DNA of 64,000 nt, taken from Pseudomonas sp. B21-056 (GTDB taxonomy: Bacteria; Pseudomonadota; Gammaproteobacteria; Pseudomonadales; Pseudomonadaceae). The stretch's first letter is position 1; each line of letters opens with the position of its first letter. Location of the stretch: contig NZ_CP087203.1 in assembly GCF_026016325.1 (NCBI RefSeq), positions 6,076,001 through 6,140,000 of the forward strand, read 5' to 3'. Shown here one piece after another: positions 47,005-59,767 of this stretch. The notes beneath the pieces are model-generated. The model saw only the letters and a program-made list of their open reading frames with translations. It was not told the origin of the DNA and ran no database searches. A program made the translations under genes and the position numbers.

Positions 47005-48470
47005 CAATCTATTCCTAACTGATTCCAGATGGCATCGATCCGTTGGGTAACGGCTTCATCCTTGACGATAACCCGGCCCCACTCACGAGTGGTTTCACCG
47101 GGCCATTTATGCGTGGCATCGAGCCCCATCTTCGACCCCAGGCCGGAGACCGGCGAAGCGAAGTCGAGGTAGTCGATCGGCGTGTTTTCGATCATCACCG
47201 TGTCGCGCTTGGGGTCCATGCGCGTGGTGATGGCCCAGATCACGTCGTTCCAGTCCCGTGCATTGATATCGTCGTCAGTGACGATAACGAACTTGGTGTA
47301 CATGAACTGTCGCAGAAACGACCAGACACCCAGCATCACCCGCTTGGCATGGCCCGGATACGACTTCTTCATGGTGACCACGGCCATGCGATACGAGCAG
47401 CCTTCCGGCGGCAGGTAGAAGTCGGTGATCTCGGGGAATTGCTTTTGCAGGATCGGCACGAACACTTCGTTCAGCGCCACACCAAGGATCGCTGGCTCAT
47501 CGGGTGGACGGCCAGTATAGGTGCTGTGGTAGATCGGCTTGATCCGATGGGTGATGCGCTCGACAGTGAACACCGGGAAGCTGTCGACTTCGTTGTAGTA
47601 GCCGGTGTGGTCGCCGTACGGGCCTTCATCGGCCATTTCGCCGGGGTGGATCACGCCTTCGAGGATGATCTCGGCGGTGGCCGGGACTTGCAGGTCGTTG
47701 CCACGGCATTTCACCAGCTCGGTGCGGTTGCCCCGCAGCAGGCCGGCGAAGGCATATTCGGAGAGGCTGTCGGGCACGGGCGTGACGGCGCCGAGAATGG
47801 TCGCCGGGTCCGCGCCCAGGGCCACGGACACCGGGAAGGGCTGGCCGGGGTGTTTTTCGCACCACTCGCGATAGTCCAGCGCACCGCCACGATGGCTCAG
47901 CCAACGCATGATGACCTTGTTGCGGCCAATCACCTGCTGGCGATAGATACCGAGGTTCTGGCGGTCCTTGTTCGGACCTTTGGTGACGGTCAGGCCCCAG
48001 GTAATCAGCGGCCCCACATCGCCCGGCCAGCAGGTCTGCACCGGCAGCATCGCCAGGTCGACATCGTCGCCCTCGATCACCACTTCCTGGCAGATCGCGT
48101 CCTTGACGACTTTCGGCGCCATGGAAATGATCTTGCGGAAAATCGGCAGCTTGGACCAGGCGTCCTTCAGGCCCTTGGGCGGCTCGGGCTCCTTGAGAAA
48201 CGCCAGCAGCTTGCCGATCTCGCGCAGTTCGCTGACGGCCTCGGCGCCCATGCCCAGGGCCACGCGTTCCGGCGTGCCGAACAGGTTGCCCAGTACCGGA
48301 ATGTCATACCCTGTCGGATTTTCGAACAGCAGCGCCGGGCCTTTGGCACGCAGGGTGCGGTCACAGACCTCGGTCATTTCCAGCACAGGAGACACCGGCA
48401 CCTGGATGCGCTTGAGTTCGCCGCGCTGTTCCAGACCGCTGATAAAGTCGCGCAAATCGCGATACTGCAT
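47004..48470 (-). CDS. ubiD: 3-octaprenyl-4-hydroxybenzoate decarboxylase UbiD
   Basis: A 488-aa prenyl-FMN-dependent decarboxylase (opening [20 protein letters not shown]; metal/phosphate residues in the [15 protein letters not shown] region and later [11 protein letters not shown]). It decarboxylates the ubiquinone precursor. It is the first of a two-gene unit with the flavin reductase. The gap to rho is 119 bases and includes the rho terminator, so it is a separate transcript. Confidence 0.95.
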   Translation of the reverse strand: MQYRDLRDFISGLEQRGELKRIQVPVSPVLEMTEVCDRTLRAKGPALLFENPTGYDIPVLGNLFGTPERVALGMGAEAVSELREIGKLLAFLKEPEPPKGLKDAWSKLPIFRKIISMAPKVVKDAICQEVVIEGDDVDLAMLPVQTCWPGDVGPLITWGLTVTKGPNKDRQNLGIYRQQVIGRNKVIMRWLSHRGGALDYREWCEKHPGQPFPVSVALGADPATILGAVTPVPDSLSEYAFAGLLRGNRTELVKCRGNDLQVPATAEIILEGVIHPGEMADEGPYGDHTGYYNEVDSFPVFTVERITHRIKPIYHSTYTGRPPDEPAILGVALNEVFVPILQKQFPEITDFYLPPEGCSYRMAVVTMKKSYPGHAKRVMLGVWSFLRQFMYTKFVIVTDDDINARDWNDVIWAITTRMDPKRDTVMIENTPIDYLDFASPVSGLGSKMGLDATHKWPGETTREWGRVIVKDEAVTQRIDAIWNQLGID

Positions 48471-48548
48471 GCAAAAGCCTCATGGTGGCCGTGGCGTTCG
48501 GGGGCCCGAGTTTAACGCCGCCCGTTCGAAATAGTGAATGCACAGATA

Positions 48549-48576
48549 GCAAAAAGCCGGGTTTCCCCGGCTTTGC
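48549..48576 (-). terminator. Intrinsic terminator of rho
   Basis: GCAAAGCCGGG-GAAA-CCCGGCTTTTTGC on the minus strand, a compact GC stem with a T-run, 14 bases after the rho stop. Confidence 0.85.
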
Positions 48577-48589
48577 TGGATCTGTCGAT

Positions 48590-49849
<1,260 letters not shown>

Positions 49850-50043
49850 ATAGGAATGACGTAATCATTTATGGAGGGGAAATTAAGCTTTTGGCTTAAT
49901 GAGGCCGCGCCGCGGAGAAGGCGACAGGATCGCGTACTTATTCGAAAGGAGTGCGTCGGCGACGGCTTGCAGGGGGCAATGGAGAAACCAGTGCGGGGCC
50001 GAATGTACCACCTGGGTTTGCGAGCGTCTAGCCCCGAATAACG
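49850..50043 (-). promoter_or_regulatory. rho leader and promoter region
   Basis: About 190 bases between the trxA terminator and the rho ATG. rho genes are commonly autoregulated by Rho-dependent attenuation in such leaders. No stable hairpin stands out, and a plus-strand frame of 90 codons here is arginine- and tryptophan-rich and judged non-coding. Confidence 0.4.
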
Positions 50044-50072
50044 AAAAAGCCCCGCGATTGGCGGGGCTTTTT
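50044..50072 (-). terminator. Intrinsic terminator of trxA
   Basis: AAAAAGCCCCGC, loop, GCGGGGCTTTTT: perfect stem with T-run on both strands, 16 bases after the trxA stop. Confidence 0.88.
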
Positions 50073-50088
50073 CAGTGGCATTCGGCGC

Positions 50089-50418
50089 TTAGATGTTGGC
50101 GTCGAGGAAAGCAGCCAGTTGCGACTTCGACAGCGCACCGACCTTGGTGGCTTCGACGTTGCCGTTCTTGAACAGCATCAGCGTCGGGATACCACGCACG
50201 CCGTGCTTGGCCGGGGTTTCCTGGTTTTCGTCGATGTTCAGCTTGGCGACGGTCAGCTTGCCCTTGTAGGTCTCGGCAATTTCGTCCAGGACCGGAGCGA
50301 TCATCTTGCACGGACCGCACCACTCAGCCCAATAGTCCACCAGTACAGCGCCTTCGGCCTTGAGTACGTCAGCCTCGAAGCTAGCGTCGCTAACGTGTTT
50401 GATCAGATCGCTGCTCAT
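50089..50418 (-). CDS. trxA: Thioredoxin TrxA
   Basis: A 109-aa thioredoxin with the active site Trp33-Cys34-Gly-Pro-Cys37 and the cis-proline in GIPTLMLF. It is a general protein disulfide reductant in the cytosol. ATG 50418 ([14 protein letters not shown]) is the family start; the open frame to 50460 has no ribosome site. Its order next to rho is conserved. Confidence 0.96.
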   Translation of the reverse strand: MSSDLIKHVSDASFEADVLKAEGAVLVDYWAEWCGPCKMIAPVLDEIAETYKGKLTVAKLNIDENQETPAKHGVRGIPTLMLFKNGNVEATKVGALSKSQLAAFLDANI

Positions 50419-50539
50419 GGAAATCTCCGGGGTTGTCAGCAAAAAAACGTGGCCCATCATAGCTGCCCTTCCCGGGTTCAGGAAGCCACTGTCGATTGAG
50501 TCTCGCTATGGCGCCGGACGCATTTGGACATGATTCAGG

Positions 50540-51262
50540 TCATGAGGCGGCAGGGGCGACGAAGCAGATTCCGGTGCGCAGCGCAGCGTTACGGACATGT
50601 TCCTGCATGGCTTTCTGGGCGGAGCCCGAGGCACGACGGGAAAGCGCCCGTAGGATTTTTCGATGTTCCTGCCAGGTTTCCATGGCCCGTTCCGCCCTGA
50701 TGAACGGTAATTTCTGGCTCTCCAGGAAGATCTCGGCGCTGGCGGTGAGGATATTCAGCATCGCCTGGTTGCCGCCGGCCAACAGGATTCGCCGATGAAA
50801 TTCGAAATCCAGCCGCGCCGCCGCGTCGAAGTCCCCTGACTTCAGCTCCCGGCGCATGGCCTCGACGTTATCACCCAGCCCATCGAGCTCATCGGGGCTC
50901 AGCGTCGCGGCCGCCATCCCGGCCGCGAAACCTTCCAGGGCATAGCGCAACTGGAAAATATCCAATGGCGAGACCTGGGCCGCGAACGGCCAGCCCGGTG
51001 TCGACTCATGGTGCGAAACCTCCGTCGACGATTGCACGAACACACCTTTGCCCGGCTGCACGCTGATCATTCCCAACGCGCTCAACGACGACAGGGCCTC
51101 GCGCAAAGACGCCCGGCTCACGCCCAGTTGCAGCGCCAGATCCCGCTGCGATGGCAACGCGTCCCCCGGACCGAAGCCTTCATCAGCGATCAGTTTGCGG
51201 ATGCCTTGCAAGGCCACTTCGGGAACCGCACGGGAGATGGAATTCATGTTTTTTTCGGGCAT
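50540..51262 (-). CDS. FadR/GntR-family regulator (FCD domain)
   Basis: A 240-aa regulator. The N-terminal winged helix (PSQRDLALQLGVSRASLREA) spans about 37-56 and is followed by an all-helical FCD ligand domain. Starts at 51262 and 51247 are both possible, and neither has a good ribosome site. A 13-mer that recurs in the divergent promoter lies at 51264-51276, immediately upstream. It probably controls the ABC transporter genes read in the other direction and its own synthesis. Confidence 0.85.
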   Translation of the reverse strand: MPEKNMNSISRAVPEVALQGIRKLIADEGFGPGDALPSQRDLALQLGVSRASLREALSSLSALGMISVQPGKGVFVQSSTEVSHHESTPGWPFAAQVSPLDIFQLRYALEGFAAGMAAATLSPDELDGLGDNVEAMRRELKSGDFDAAARLDFEFHRRILLAGGNQAMLNILTASAEIFLESQKLPFIRAERAMETWQEHRKILRALSRRASGSAQKAMQEHVRNAALRTGICFVAPAAS

Positions 51263-51263
51263 A

Positions 51264-51393
51264 TCAGACCAGTGAGCGGCTAGTTGTAAAGCTATTCGCC
51301 GCGCCCGGCAAGTCGTGCCCCAGCAGGGTTCGGCGGCAAATACCAACGCCCGATAACGGTGCGAAACGCGGCGCAACTGTTCAGACCAGTCAG
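51264..51393. promoter_or_regulatory. Divergent promoter with two copies of a 13-mer
   Basis: TCAGACCAGTGAG at 51264-51276 and TCAGACCAGTCAG at 51381-51393 are direct repeats 117 bases apart. The second extends into AGTC-AGACC-GACT, a short mirrored motif. FCD regulators favour GGTC/GACC-type half-sites, so these are candidate operators. Confidence 0.5.
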
Positions 51394-51502
51394 ACCGACT
51401 CCCGCCAGCAAATCCGCGGCTTTGGAGGGTTTGAAATCGCTTTGGCATGGCCTGTGCTCTGTCCGAACGCAGCAATCACATCATCGACCGCGGAGATTCG
51501 CC

Positions 51503-52288
51503 ATGATCCAGCGTTGCAGCGCCTTGCTCACCGCCCTGTTTGCCAGCCTGATGCTCTGCCAGTTGCCCGCCCACGCCGACGGCCTCGAAGACGTGGTCAA
51601 GCGCGGCACCCTCAAAGTCGCGGTGCCCCAGGACTTCCCGCCATTCGGCTCGGTCGGCCCGGACATGAAGCCCCGTGGCCTGGACATCGATACCGCGAAG
51701 CTGCTGGCCGACCAGCTCAAGGTCAAACTTGAACTGACCCCGGTCAACAGCACCAACCGCATTCCGTTCCTGACCACCGGCAAGGTCGACCTGGTGATTT
51801 CCAGCCTGGGCAAGAACCCGGAGCGCGAGAAGGTCATTGATTTTTCCAGTGCCTACGCACCGTTCTACCTCGCCGTGTTCGGCCCGCCCGAGGCCGCCAT
51901 TAATGGCCTGGACGATCTCAAGGGCAAGACCATCAGCGTCACCCGGGGTGCCATCGAAGACATCGAGTTGACCAAGGTCGCGCCGGAAGGCACCACCATC
52001 AAGCGCTTCGAAGACAACAACTCGACCATCGCCGCCTACCTCGCCGGTCAGGTGGACCTGATCGCCAGCGGCAACGTGGTGATGGTCGCCATCAGTGAGC
52101 GCAACCCCAAGCGCGTCCCGGCGCTGAAAGTGAAACTCAAGGACTCGCCGGTGTATGTCGGCGTGAACAAGAACGAGCCCGCACTGCTGGACAAGGTCAA
52201 CCAGATCCTTGCCACGGCCAAGACCGATGGCAGCCTGGAGAAGAACGCCCAGGCCTGGCTCAAGCAGCCGCTGCCGGCCGACCTTTGA
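51503..52288 (+). CDS. Polar amino-acid-type ABC transporter binding protein
   Basis: A 261-aa family-3 periplasmic binding protein. A signal peptide (ALLTALFASLMLCQLPAHA) precedes the family core LKVAVPQDFPPFGSVGPD and DLVISSLGKNPEREKVIDFS. It is the first gene of a four-gene import operon. ATG 51503 follows CGGAG; the frame upstream to 51359 runs through the promoter. The ligand is not evident, although the AAT-type family transports amino acids. Confidence 0.9.
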   Translation: MIQRCSALLTALFASLMLCQLPAHADGLEDVVKRGTLKVAVPQDFPPFGSVGPDMKPRGLDIDTAKLLADQLKVKLELTPVNSTNRIPFLTTGKVDLVISSLGKNPEREKVIDFSSAYAPFYLAVFGPPEAAINGLDDLKGKTISVTRGAIEDIELTKVAPEGTTIKRFEDNNSTIAAYLAGQVDLIASGNVVMVAISERNPKRVPALKVKLKDSPVYVGVNKNEPALLDKVNQILATAKTDGSLEKNAQAWLKQPLPADL

Positions 52289-52309
52289 CCGTCACTTGAG
52301 AGGCTGAGC

Positions 52310-52990
52310 ATGGCTTATCAGTTCGATTTTCTGCCGGTGATGCAAAACACCGAGCTGCTGTTGCGCGGTGCGCTGTTCACCCTGGAACTGACGGCCATCG
52401 GCGCCTTGCTCGGGGTCGGCCTCGGCATCGTCGGCGCCGTGGTGCGGGCGTGGAATATCCGCCCGTTCGCGGCGATGTTCGGGGTGTACGTGGAACTGAT
52501 CCGCAACACGCCGTTCCTGGTGCAGCTGTTTTTCATCTTCTTCGGCCTGCCGTCTTTGGGCGTGCAGATTTCCGAATGGCAGGCGGCGGTACTGGCGATG
52601 GTGATCAACCTCGGCGCCTACTCCACCGAAATCATTCGCGCCGGCATCCAGGCGGTCCCCCACGGACAACTGGAAGCCGCCGCGGCCCTGGCGATGAGCC
52701 GTTTCGAAACCTTTCGCCACGTGGTGCTGCTGCCGGCGCTGGGCAAGGTCTGGCCGGCCCTGAGCAGCCAGATCATCATCGTGATGCTCGGTTCGGCGGT
52801 CTGTTCGCAGATTGCCACCGAAGAATTGAGCTTCGCCGCCAACTTCATTCAGTCGCGCAACTTCCGCGCCTTTGAAACCTATGCACTGACCACGCTGATC
52901 TACTTGTGCATGGCGCTGTTGATCCGCCAGTTATTGAACTGGGTGGGCCGTCGCTGCCTGTACAAAAGCAGCGCCAGGAGCGAACGATGA
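52310..52990 (+). CDS. Polar amino-acid ABC transporter permease 1
   Basis: A 226-aa HisM/GlnP-type permease with about five helices and the EAA loop EAAAALAMSRFETFRHVVLP. It forms the membrane channel with the next gene. It begins 21 bases after the binding protein, and its stop overlaps the next ATG. Confidence 0.9.
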   Translation: MAYQFDFLPVMQNTELLLRGALFTLELTAIGALLGVGLGIVGAVVRAWNIRPFAAMFGVYVELIRNTPFLVQLFFIFFGLPSLGVQISEWQAAVLAMVINLGAYSTEIIRAGIQAVPHGQLEAAAALAMSRFETFRHVVLLPALGKVWPALSSQIIIVMLGSAVCSQIATEELSFAANFIQSRNFRAFETYALTTLIYLCMALLIRQLLNWVGRRCLYKSSARSER

Positions 52991-53637
52991 GCGACTTCAC
53001 TTTCTGGGACGTGGTGCGCAACCTGCTCACGGGCCTGCAATGGACCCTGGCGCTGTCGCTGGTGGCGTTTATCGGTGGTGGCGTGATCGGTTTGCTGGTC
53101 ATGGTGATGCGCATCGCCAAGGACACCCTGCCCCGCCATGTCGCCCGCACCTACATCGAGTTGTTCCAGGGCACGCCGCTGTTGATGCAACTGTTCCTGG
53201 TGTTCTTTGGCGTGGCCCTGGCCGGGGTGGAGATTTCGCCGTGGATGGCGGCGGCCATTGCCCTGACGCTGTTTACCAGCGCCTACCTGGCGGAGATCTG
53301 GCGCGGTTGCGTCGAAGCGATCCCCAATGGCCAGTGGGAAGCGTCCTCGAGCCTGGCGCTGAACCGCCTGGAGCAGTTGCGCTATGTGATCCTGCCCCAG
53401 GCCCTGCGCATCGCCGTGGCGCCGACCGTGGGCTTCTCGGTGCAAGTGGTCAAGGGTACCGCCGTCACCTCGATCATCGGCTTCACCGAACTGACCAAGA
53501 CCGGCGGCATGCTCGCCAACGCCACGTTCGAACCCTTCATGGTCTATGGCCTGGTTGCCCTCGGCTATTTCCTCCTCTGCTACCCCCTGTCCCTCAGCGC
53601 GCGCTACCTGGAAAGGAGACTGCATGCCTCTGCTTAA
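52987..53637 (+). CDS. Polar amino-acid ABC transporter permease 2
   Basis: A 216-aa permease of the same type, with EASSSLALNRLEQLRYVILP as its EAA loop. The ATG at 52987 overlaps the preceding stop (ATGA), which rules out the longer frame from 52906. Its 3' end overlaps the ATPase gene by 14 bases. Confidence 0.9.
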   Translation: MSDFTFWDVVRNLLTGLQWTLALSLVAFIGGGVIGLLVMVMRIAKDTLPRHVARTYIELFQGTPLLMQLFLVFFGVALAGVEISPWMAAAIALTLFTSAYLAEIWRGCVEAIPNGQWEASSSLALNRLEQLRYVILPQALRIAVAPTVGFSVQVVKGTAVTSIIGFTELTKTGGMLANATFEPFMVYGLVALGYFLLCYPLSLSARYLERRLHASA

Positions 53638-54358
53638 AATTTCCGCCCTGCATAAATACTACGGTGAGCATCACGTGCTCAAAGGCATCGACCTGACCGT
53701 CGAGGAAGGCCAGGTGGTGGCGATCATCGGCCGCAGCGGCTCGGGAAAATCCACCTTGCTGCGCACCCTCAACGGCCTGGAGTCGATCAACGATGGCGTG
53801 ATCGAAGTGGACGGCGAGTACCTCGACGCTGCTCGCGCCGATCTGCGCAGCCTGCGGCAGAAAGTCGGGATGGTGTTCCAGCAGTTCAACCTGTTTCCAC
53901 ACCTGACCGTCGGCGAAAACGTGATGCTCGCGCCACAGGTTGTACAAAAAACATCCAAGGCCAAGGCGACAGAACTGGCGCGGGAGATGCTGGAGCGGGT
54001 CGGGCTTGGTGAAAAATTCGACGCCTTCCCGGACCGCTTGTCCGGCGGCCAGCAGCAACGGGTGGCGATTGCCCGGGCCCTGGCGATGTCGCCCAAGGTC
54101 TTGCTCTGCGATGAAATCACCTCGGCCCTGGACCCCGAGCTGGTCAATGAAGTGCTCGGTGTGGTGCGGCAACTGGCCAAGGAAGGCATGACGCTGATCA
54201 TGGTCACCCACGAGATGCGCTTCGCCCGTGAGGTGGGGGACAAACTGGTGTTCATGCACCAGGGCAAGGTGCATGAGGTGGGGGATCCGAAGGTACTGTT
54301 TGCCGAGCCGCAGACGGTGGAGCTGGCGAACTTTATCGGGATGGTCGAGCCCGTCTGA
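53624..54358 (+). CDS. Polar amino-acid ABC transporter ATPase
   Basis: A 244-aa GlnQ-type ATPase with Walker A GRSGSGKST (about 36-44), signature LSGGQQQR (about 138-145) and Walker B VLLCDEITSALD. GAAAGGAG lies upstream of ATG 53624, inside the previous gene. It completes an operon of binding protein, two permeases and ATPase that is divergent from the FCD regulator. Confidence 0.93.
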   Translation: MPLLKISALHKYYGEHHVLKGIDLTVEEGQVVAIIGRSGSGKSTLLRTLNGLESINDGVIEVDGEYLDAARADLRSLRQKVGMVFQQFNLFPHLTVGENVMLAPQVVQKTSKAKATELAREMLERVGLGEKFDAFPDRLSGGQQQRVAIARALAMSPKVLLCDEITSALDPELVNEVLGVVRQLAKEGMTLIMVTHEMRFAREVGDKLVFMHQGKVHEVGDPKVLFAEPQTVELANFIGMVEPV

Positions 54359-54409
54359 TCCAGGCTGCCAAACATGCCCCTGTGGCGAGAGCTTGCTCCC
54401 GCTCGGCTC

Positions 54410-54522
54410 TGTAGGAGCTGTCGAGCGCAGCGAGGCTGCGATCTTTCCCCTGGCAATTGAGTCGCGAGCGAAAAGATCAAGATCAAAAAATCGCAGCCTC
54501 GCTGCGCTCGACAGCTCCTACA
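54410..54522. repeat. Inverted repeat, family C
   Basis: Arms of about 40 bases (start TGTAGGAGCTGTCGAGCGCA; contain GCGAGGCTGCGATCTTT) mirror each other around a diverged centre. It separates the ABC operon from ppx. A relative lies at 56159-56321. Confidence 0.9.
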
Positions 54523-54616
54523 GGACCAGCGCTGACTCAAGGGTTTGGTTCAGGCGCGTTGGCGTAAACGGTTGATCGTGGCAGGATGGCAGGGTTATCG
54601 ACCGAGACTTTCCGAC

Positions 54617-56119
54617 ATGCCGCCATCCCAAGCCAAGAATCTGTCCCTGATTGCCGCCATTGACCTGGGCTCCAACAGCTTTCACATGGTTGTCGCCAAG
54701 GCCCAGAACGGGGAAATCCGCATTCTTGAGCGACTCGGCGAAAAGGTCCAACTGGCCGCCGGCATCGATGAAGAACGCCAACTGAGCGAGGAGTCCATCC
54801 AGCGTGGGCTCGATTGCCTCAAGCGCTTCGCCCAACTGATCAACGGCATGCCCCTGGGTGCGGTGCGGATCGTCGGCACCAACGCCTTGCGCGAGGCGCG
54901 CAACCGCGGCGAATTCATCCGCCGCGCCGAAGAGATCCTCGGCCATCCGGTGGAAGTCATCTCCGGCCGTGAAGAAGCCCGCCTGATCTACCTCGGTGTC
55001 TCCCACACCCTGGCCGACACCCCCGGCAAGCGGCTGGTGGCGGACATCGGCGGCGGCAGTACCGAATTCATCATCGGCCAGCGCTTCGAGCCGCTGTTGC
55101 GCGAAAGCCTGCAGATGGGTTGCGTCAGCTACACCCAGCGCTATTTCCGCGACGGCAAGATCACCCCGGCCCGCTACGCCCAGGCCTACACCGCGGCGCG
55201 GCTGGAAATCATGAGCATCGAGCACGCCCTGCACCGCCTGACCTGGGATGAAGCCATCGGCTCCTCAGGCACCATCCGCGCCATCGGCCTGGCCCTCAAG
55301 GCCGGCGGCCATGGCAATGGCGAGGTCAACGCCGAGGGCCTAGCCTGGCTCAAGCGCAAGGTGTTCAAGCTCGGCGAATCGGACAAGATCGATTTCGAAG
55401 GCATCAAACCCGACCGTCGGGCGATTTTCCCGGCGGGCCTGGCGATTCTCGAAGCCATTTTCGACGCCCTCGAACTGCAACGCATGGACCACTGCGAAGG
55501 CGCCCTGCGCGAAGGTGTGCTGTATGACCTGCTGGGGCGTCATCACCACGAAGACGTCCGCGAACGCACCCTGGGCTCGCTCATGGAGCGCTATCACGTC
55601 GATCAGGAACAGGTCGTGCGGGTCGAGCGCAAGGCGCTGCATGCCTTCGACCAGGTGGCCGACGACTGGGACCTCACCGACGGGGTCTGGCGCGAATTGC
55701 TGGGTTGGGCTGCCAAGGTGCATGAAGTCGGCCTGGACATCGCCCACTACCACTACCACAAGCACGGCGCCTACCTGATCGAGCACTCGGACCTGGCGGG
55801 TTTCTCCCGGGAAGACCAGCAGATGCTCGCGCTGTTGGTACGCGGCCACCGACGCAACATTCCCAAGGATAAGTTTGCCGAATTCGGTGATGAAGGCATC
55901 AAGCTGATTCGCCTGTGCGTGCTGCTACGGTTCGCGATCCTGTTCCACCACATCCGCGGCACCCAGGAAATGCCCCAGGTGGCCCTGCGCGCCGACGGCG
56001 ATCAATTGGATGTGATGTTCCCGGAGAACTGGCTGGAAGAGAACCAACTGACCCAGGCCGATTTCGCCCAGGAAGCGGAATGGCTGACCCGGGTCGGGAT
56101 TGTGTTGAATATCCACTGA
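54617..56119 (+). CDS. ppx: Exopolyphosphatase Ppx (Ppx/GppA)
   Basis: A 500-aa enzyme of the actin-like Ppx/GppA family with phosphate loops [15 protein letters not shown] (about 11-25) and [12 protein letters not shown] (about 140-151) and a C-terminal HD-like helical domain. It degrades polyphosphate from the chain end. It converges on ppk, so it is not co-transcribed with it. The ATG at 54617 lacks a strong ribosome site; the open frame to 54545 is less likely. Confidence 0.94.
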   Translation: MPPSQAKNLSLIAAIDLGSNSFHMVVAKAQNGEIRILERLGEKVQLAAGIDEERQLSEESIQRGLDCLKRFAQLINGMPLGAVRIVGTNALREARNRGEFIRRAEEILGHPVEVISGREEARLIYLGVSHTLADTPGKRLVADIGGGSTEFIIGQRFEPLLRESLQMGCVSYTQRYFRDGKITPARYAQAYTAARLEIMSIEHALHRLTWDEAIGSSGTIRAIGLALKAGGHGNGEVNAEGLAWLKRKVFKLGESDKIDFEGIKPDRRAIFPAGLAILEAIFDALELQRMDHCEGALREGVLYDLLGRHHHEDVRERTLGSLMERYHVDQEQVVRVERKALHAFDQVADDWDLTDGVWRELLGWAAKVHEVGLDIAHYHYHKHGAYLIEHSDLAGFSREDQQMLALLVRGHRRNIPKDKFAEFGDEGIKLIRLCVLLRFAILFHHIRGTQEMPQVALRADGDQLDVMFPENWLEENQLTQADFAQEAEWLTRVGIVLNIH

Positions 56120-56158
56120 TAGCCAGGGTAGCGAGCCCCGCTGTGGCCCGCTCGACTC

Positions 56159-56321
56159 TGTAGGAGCTGTCGAGCGAAGCGAGGCTGCGATCTTTTCCCA
56201 GACACTTGAGTCGGATTGTAGGAGCTGGCGAAGCCTGCGATCTTTTGATTTTTGATCTTTCGCTCCCGACTCAATTGCCAGGGAAAAGATCGCAGCCTCG
56301 CTTCGCTCGACAGCTCCTACA
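56159..56321. repeat. Inverted repeat, family C, overlapping the ppk 3' end
   Basis: A 163-base element of the same family as 54410, with arms TGTAGGAGCTGTCGAGCGAA and its complement and an additional partial copy GTAGGAGCTGGCGAAGCCTG at 56218. Its right end covers the last bases of ppk, including the stop codon. Confidence 0.88.
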
Positions 56322-58533
56322 CCGCCAACACCGGGCTGCTCAGACGATCCAGCAACGTCGCCTGGGCGCTACGCGGGTTCTGGTTGCCGGTCGGCGTGTT
56401 GCGGATATAACGGCCATCCGACTGCAGACTCCAGCTATGGGTGTTGTCGGTGAGGTAGCTTTCCAGCTCCTTCTTGACCCGCAGGATCAGCTTCTTGCCC
56501 TCCACCGGGAAACAGGTCTCGACGCGCTTGTCGAGGTTGCGCTCCATCCAGTCGGCGCTGGACAGGAACATCTGCTCCTCGCCGCCGTTGAGGAAGTAGA
56601 ACACCCGCGTGTGCTCCAGGAAGCGTCCGATGATCGAACGCACGTGGATGTTATGGGATACCCCCGGGATACCTGGCCGCAGGCAGCACATGCCCCGCAC
56701 CACCAGGTCGATGCGCACGCCGGACTGGCTGGCCTTGTACAGCGCACGGATGATCTTCGGATCGGTCAGCGAGTTGAACTTGGCAATGATGTGCGCCGGT
56801 TTACCGTCCAGGGCGAACTGGGTTTCCCGGGTAATCATGTCGAGCATGCCCTTTTTCAGGGTGAACGGCGCATGCAGCAGCTTCTTCATGCGCAGCGTCT
56901 TGCCCATGCCGATCAACTGGCTGAACAGCTTGCCGACGTCTTCGCACAAGGCATCGTCGGAGGTCAGCAGGCTGTAGTCGGTGTACAGGCGGGCGTTGGC
57001 AGCGTGGTAGTTGCCCGTGCCCAGGTGCGCGTAACGCACGATCTCGCCGGCCTCGCGCCGCAGGATGAGCATCATCTTGGCGTGGGTCTTGAAACCGACC
57101 ACACCATAGATCACCACCGCACCGGCCGCTTGCAGACGGCTTGCCAGTTGCAGGTTGGATTCTTCATCGAAGCGCGCGCGCAATTCGATTACCGCCGTGA
57201 CTTCCTTGCCGTTTCGCGCCGCATCCACCAGGGCGTCGACGATCTCCGAGTTGGCGCCGCTGCGGTACAGGGTCTGGCGCACCGCCAGGACGTGCGGGTC
57301 CTTGGCGGCCTGGCGCAGCAGGTCGACCACCGGCGTGAACGACTCGAACGGGTGCAGCAGCAGAATGTCCTGCTTGCTGATCACGTTGAAAATGTTCTCG
57401 CTGTTCTGGAGCAGTTTCGGGATCTGCGGCGTGAACGGCGAATATTGCAGCTCCGGATGACTGTCCAGGCCGGTGATGCTGAACAACCGGGTCAGGTTGA
57501 CCGGGCCGTTGACCTGATACAGCTCGGTCTCGTGCAGGTTGAACTGCTTGAGCAGGTAGTCGGACAGGTGTTTCGGGCAGGTGTCGGCCACTTCCAGGCG
57601 CACCGCATCACCGTAGCGACGGGAGAACAGCTCGCCGCGCAGGGCGCGGGCCAGGTCTTCGACGTCCTCGGTGTCCACCGACAGGTCGGCGTTGCGCGTC
57701 AGGCGGAACTGGTAGCAGCCCTTCACCTTCATGCCCTGGAACAGGTCATCGGCGTGGGCGTGGATCATCGACGACAGGAACACATAGTTGTCGCCCGGGC
57801 CGCCGACGTCTTCCGGCACGCGGATGATCCGCGGCAGCAGGCGTGGCGCTGGGATGATCGCCAGGCCGGAATCGCGGCCGAAAGCATCGATGCCTTCCAG
57901 CTCGACTATGAAGTTCAGACTCTTGTTGACCAGCAGCGGGAATGGGTGCGTCGGGTCGAGGCCGATCGGCGTGATGATCGGTGCGATCTCGTCGCGGAAA
58001 TAGCGGCGTACCCAGGTTTTGAGCTTGGTGGTCCAGTAGCGGCGACGGATGAAGCGGACCTGATGCTTTTCCAGCTCCGGCAACAGGATGTCGTTGAGGA
58101 TCGCGTACTGGCGGTCGACATGACCGTGGACCAGCTCGCTGATGCGCGCCAGGGCCTGATGGGGTTGCAGGCCATCGGCACCGGCCTGTTCACGGGCGAA
58201 GGTGATCTGCTTCTTCAGGCCGGCGACGCGGATTTCGAAGAATTCATCCAGGTTGCTGGAGAAGATCAGCAGGAACTTCAACCGCTCCAACAGTGGATAG
58301 GACTCGTCCAGCGCCTGCTCCAGCACGCGGATGTTGAACTGCAGTTGCGACAGCTCGCGATGGATGTACAGGCTGCTGTCATCCAGGTTGGTGATCGCAA
58401 TCACCGGTGCCGGGGCAGGCTCGGCGGCCACCACCGGGGGAGCAGGCTCCAGCTCCGGTGGCGTTTCTGCGATTTGCTCGACCACGGGTTGAGCGTCTTT
58501 TACAGCAACTTCAGAGAGTCCTTCGGTATTCAT
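56317..58533 (-). CDS. ppk: Polyphosphate kinase Ppk1
   Basis: A 738-aa Ppk1. Catalytic histidine blocks are present ([16 protein letters not shown] and [16 protein letters not shown]), with an extra acidic/proline N-terminus of about 50 residues that is longer than in E. coli. It makes polyphosphate from ATP and is membrane-associated. AGGAA precedes ATG 58533. It follows hemB by 17 bases, likely in one operon. Its stop codon TAG is part of the family C repeat. Confidence 0.96.
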   Translation of the reverse strand: MNTEGLSEVAVKDAQPVVEQIAETPPELEPAPPVVAAEPAPAPVIAITNLDDSSLYIHRELSQLQFNIRVLEQALDESYPLLERLKFLLIFSSNLDEFFEIRVAGLKKQITFAREQAGADGLQPHQALARISELVHGHVDRQYAILNDILLPELEKHQVRFIRRRYWTTKLKTWVRRYFRDEIAPIITPIGLDPTHPFPLLVNKSLNFIVELEGIDAFGRDSGLAIIPAPRLLPRIIRVPEDVGGPGDNYVFLSSMIHAHADDLFQGMKVKGCYQFRLTRNADLSVDTEDVEDLARALRGELFSRRYGDAVRLEVADTCPKHLSDYLLKQFNLHETELYQVNGPVNLTRLFSITGLDSHPELQYSPFTPQIPKLLQNSENIFNVISKQDILLLHPFESFTPVVDLLRQAAKDPHVLAVRQTLYRSGANSEIVDALVDAARNGKEVTAVIELRARFDEESNLQLASRLQAAGAVVIYGVVGFKTHAKMMLILRREAGEIVRYAHLGTGNYHAANARLYTDYSLLTSDDALCEDVGKLFSQLIGMGKTLRMKKLLHAPFTLKKGMLDMITRETQFALDGKPAHIIAKFNSLTDPKIIRALYKASQSGVRIDLVVRGMCCLRPGIPGVSHNIHVRSIIGRFLEHTRVFYFLNGGEEQMFLSSADWMERNLDKRVETCFPVEGKKLILRVKKELESYLTDNTHSWSLQSDGRYIRNTPTGNQNPRSAQATLLDRLSSPVLAV

Positions 58534-58550
58534 CGCAAGTTCCTGGGAGG

Positions 58551-59639
<1,089 letters not shown>

Positions 59640-59767
59640 GTGCACCTGTGACCTGTCGTCGCAGGTATTGTCGTTGTAGGAAATGTTCACGTCGAGACAC
59701 ATTTCGACACTTTCCTGAATGTGTCTGAAGGGTTAGGCTGCGCGTTCATTTCGCCAGCACCCAGACA

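Noticed and set aside
49899..50171. 90-codon plus-strand frame across the rho leader and trxA terminator
   Set aside because: It crosses a strong terminator hairpin, is rich in Arg and Trp and has no ribosome site.
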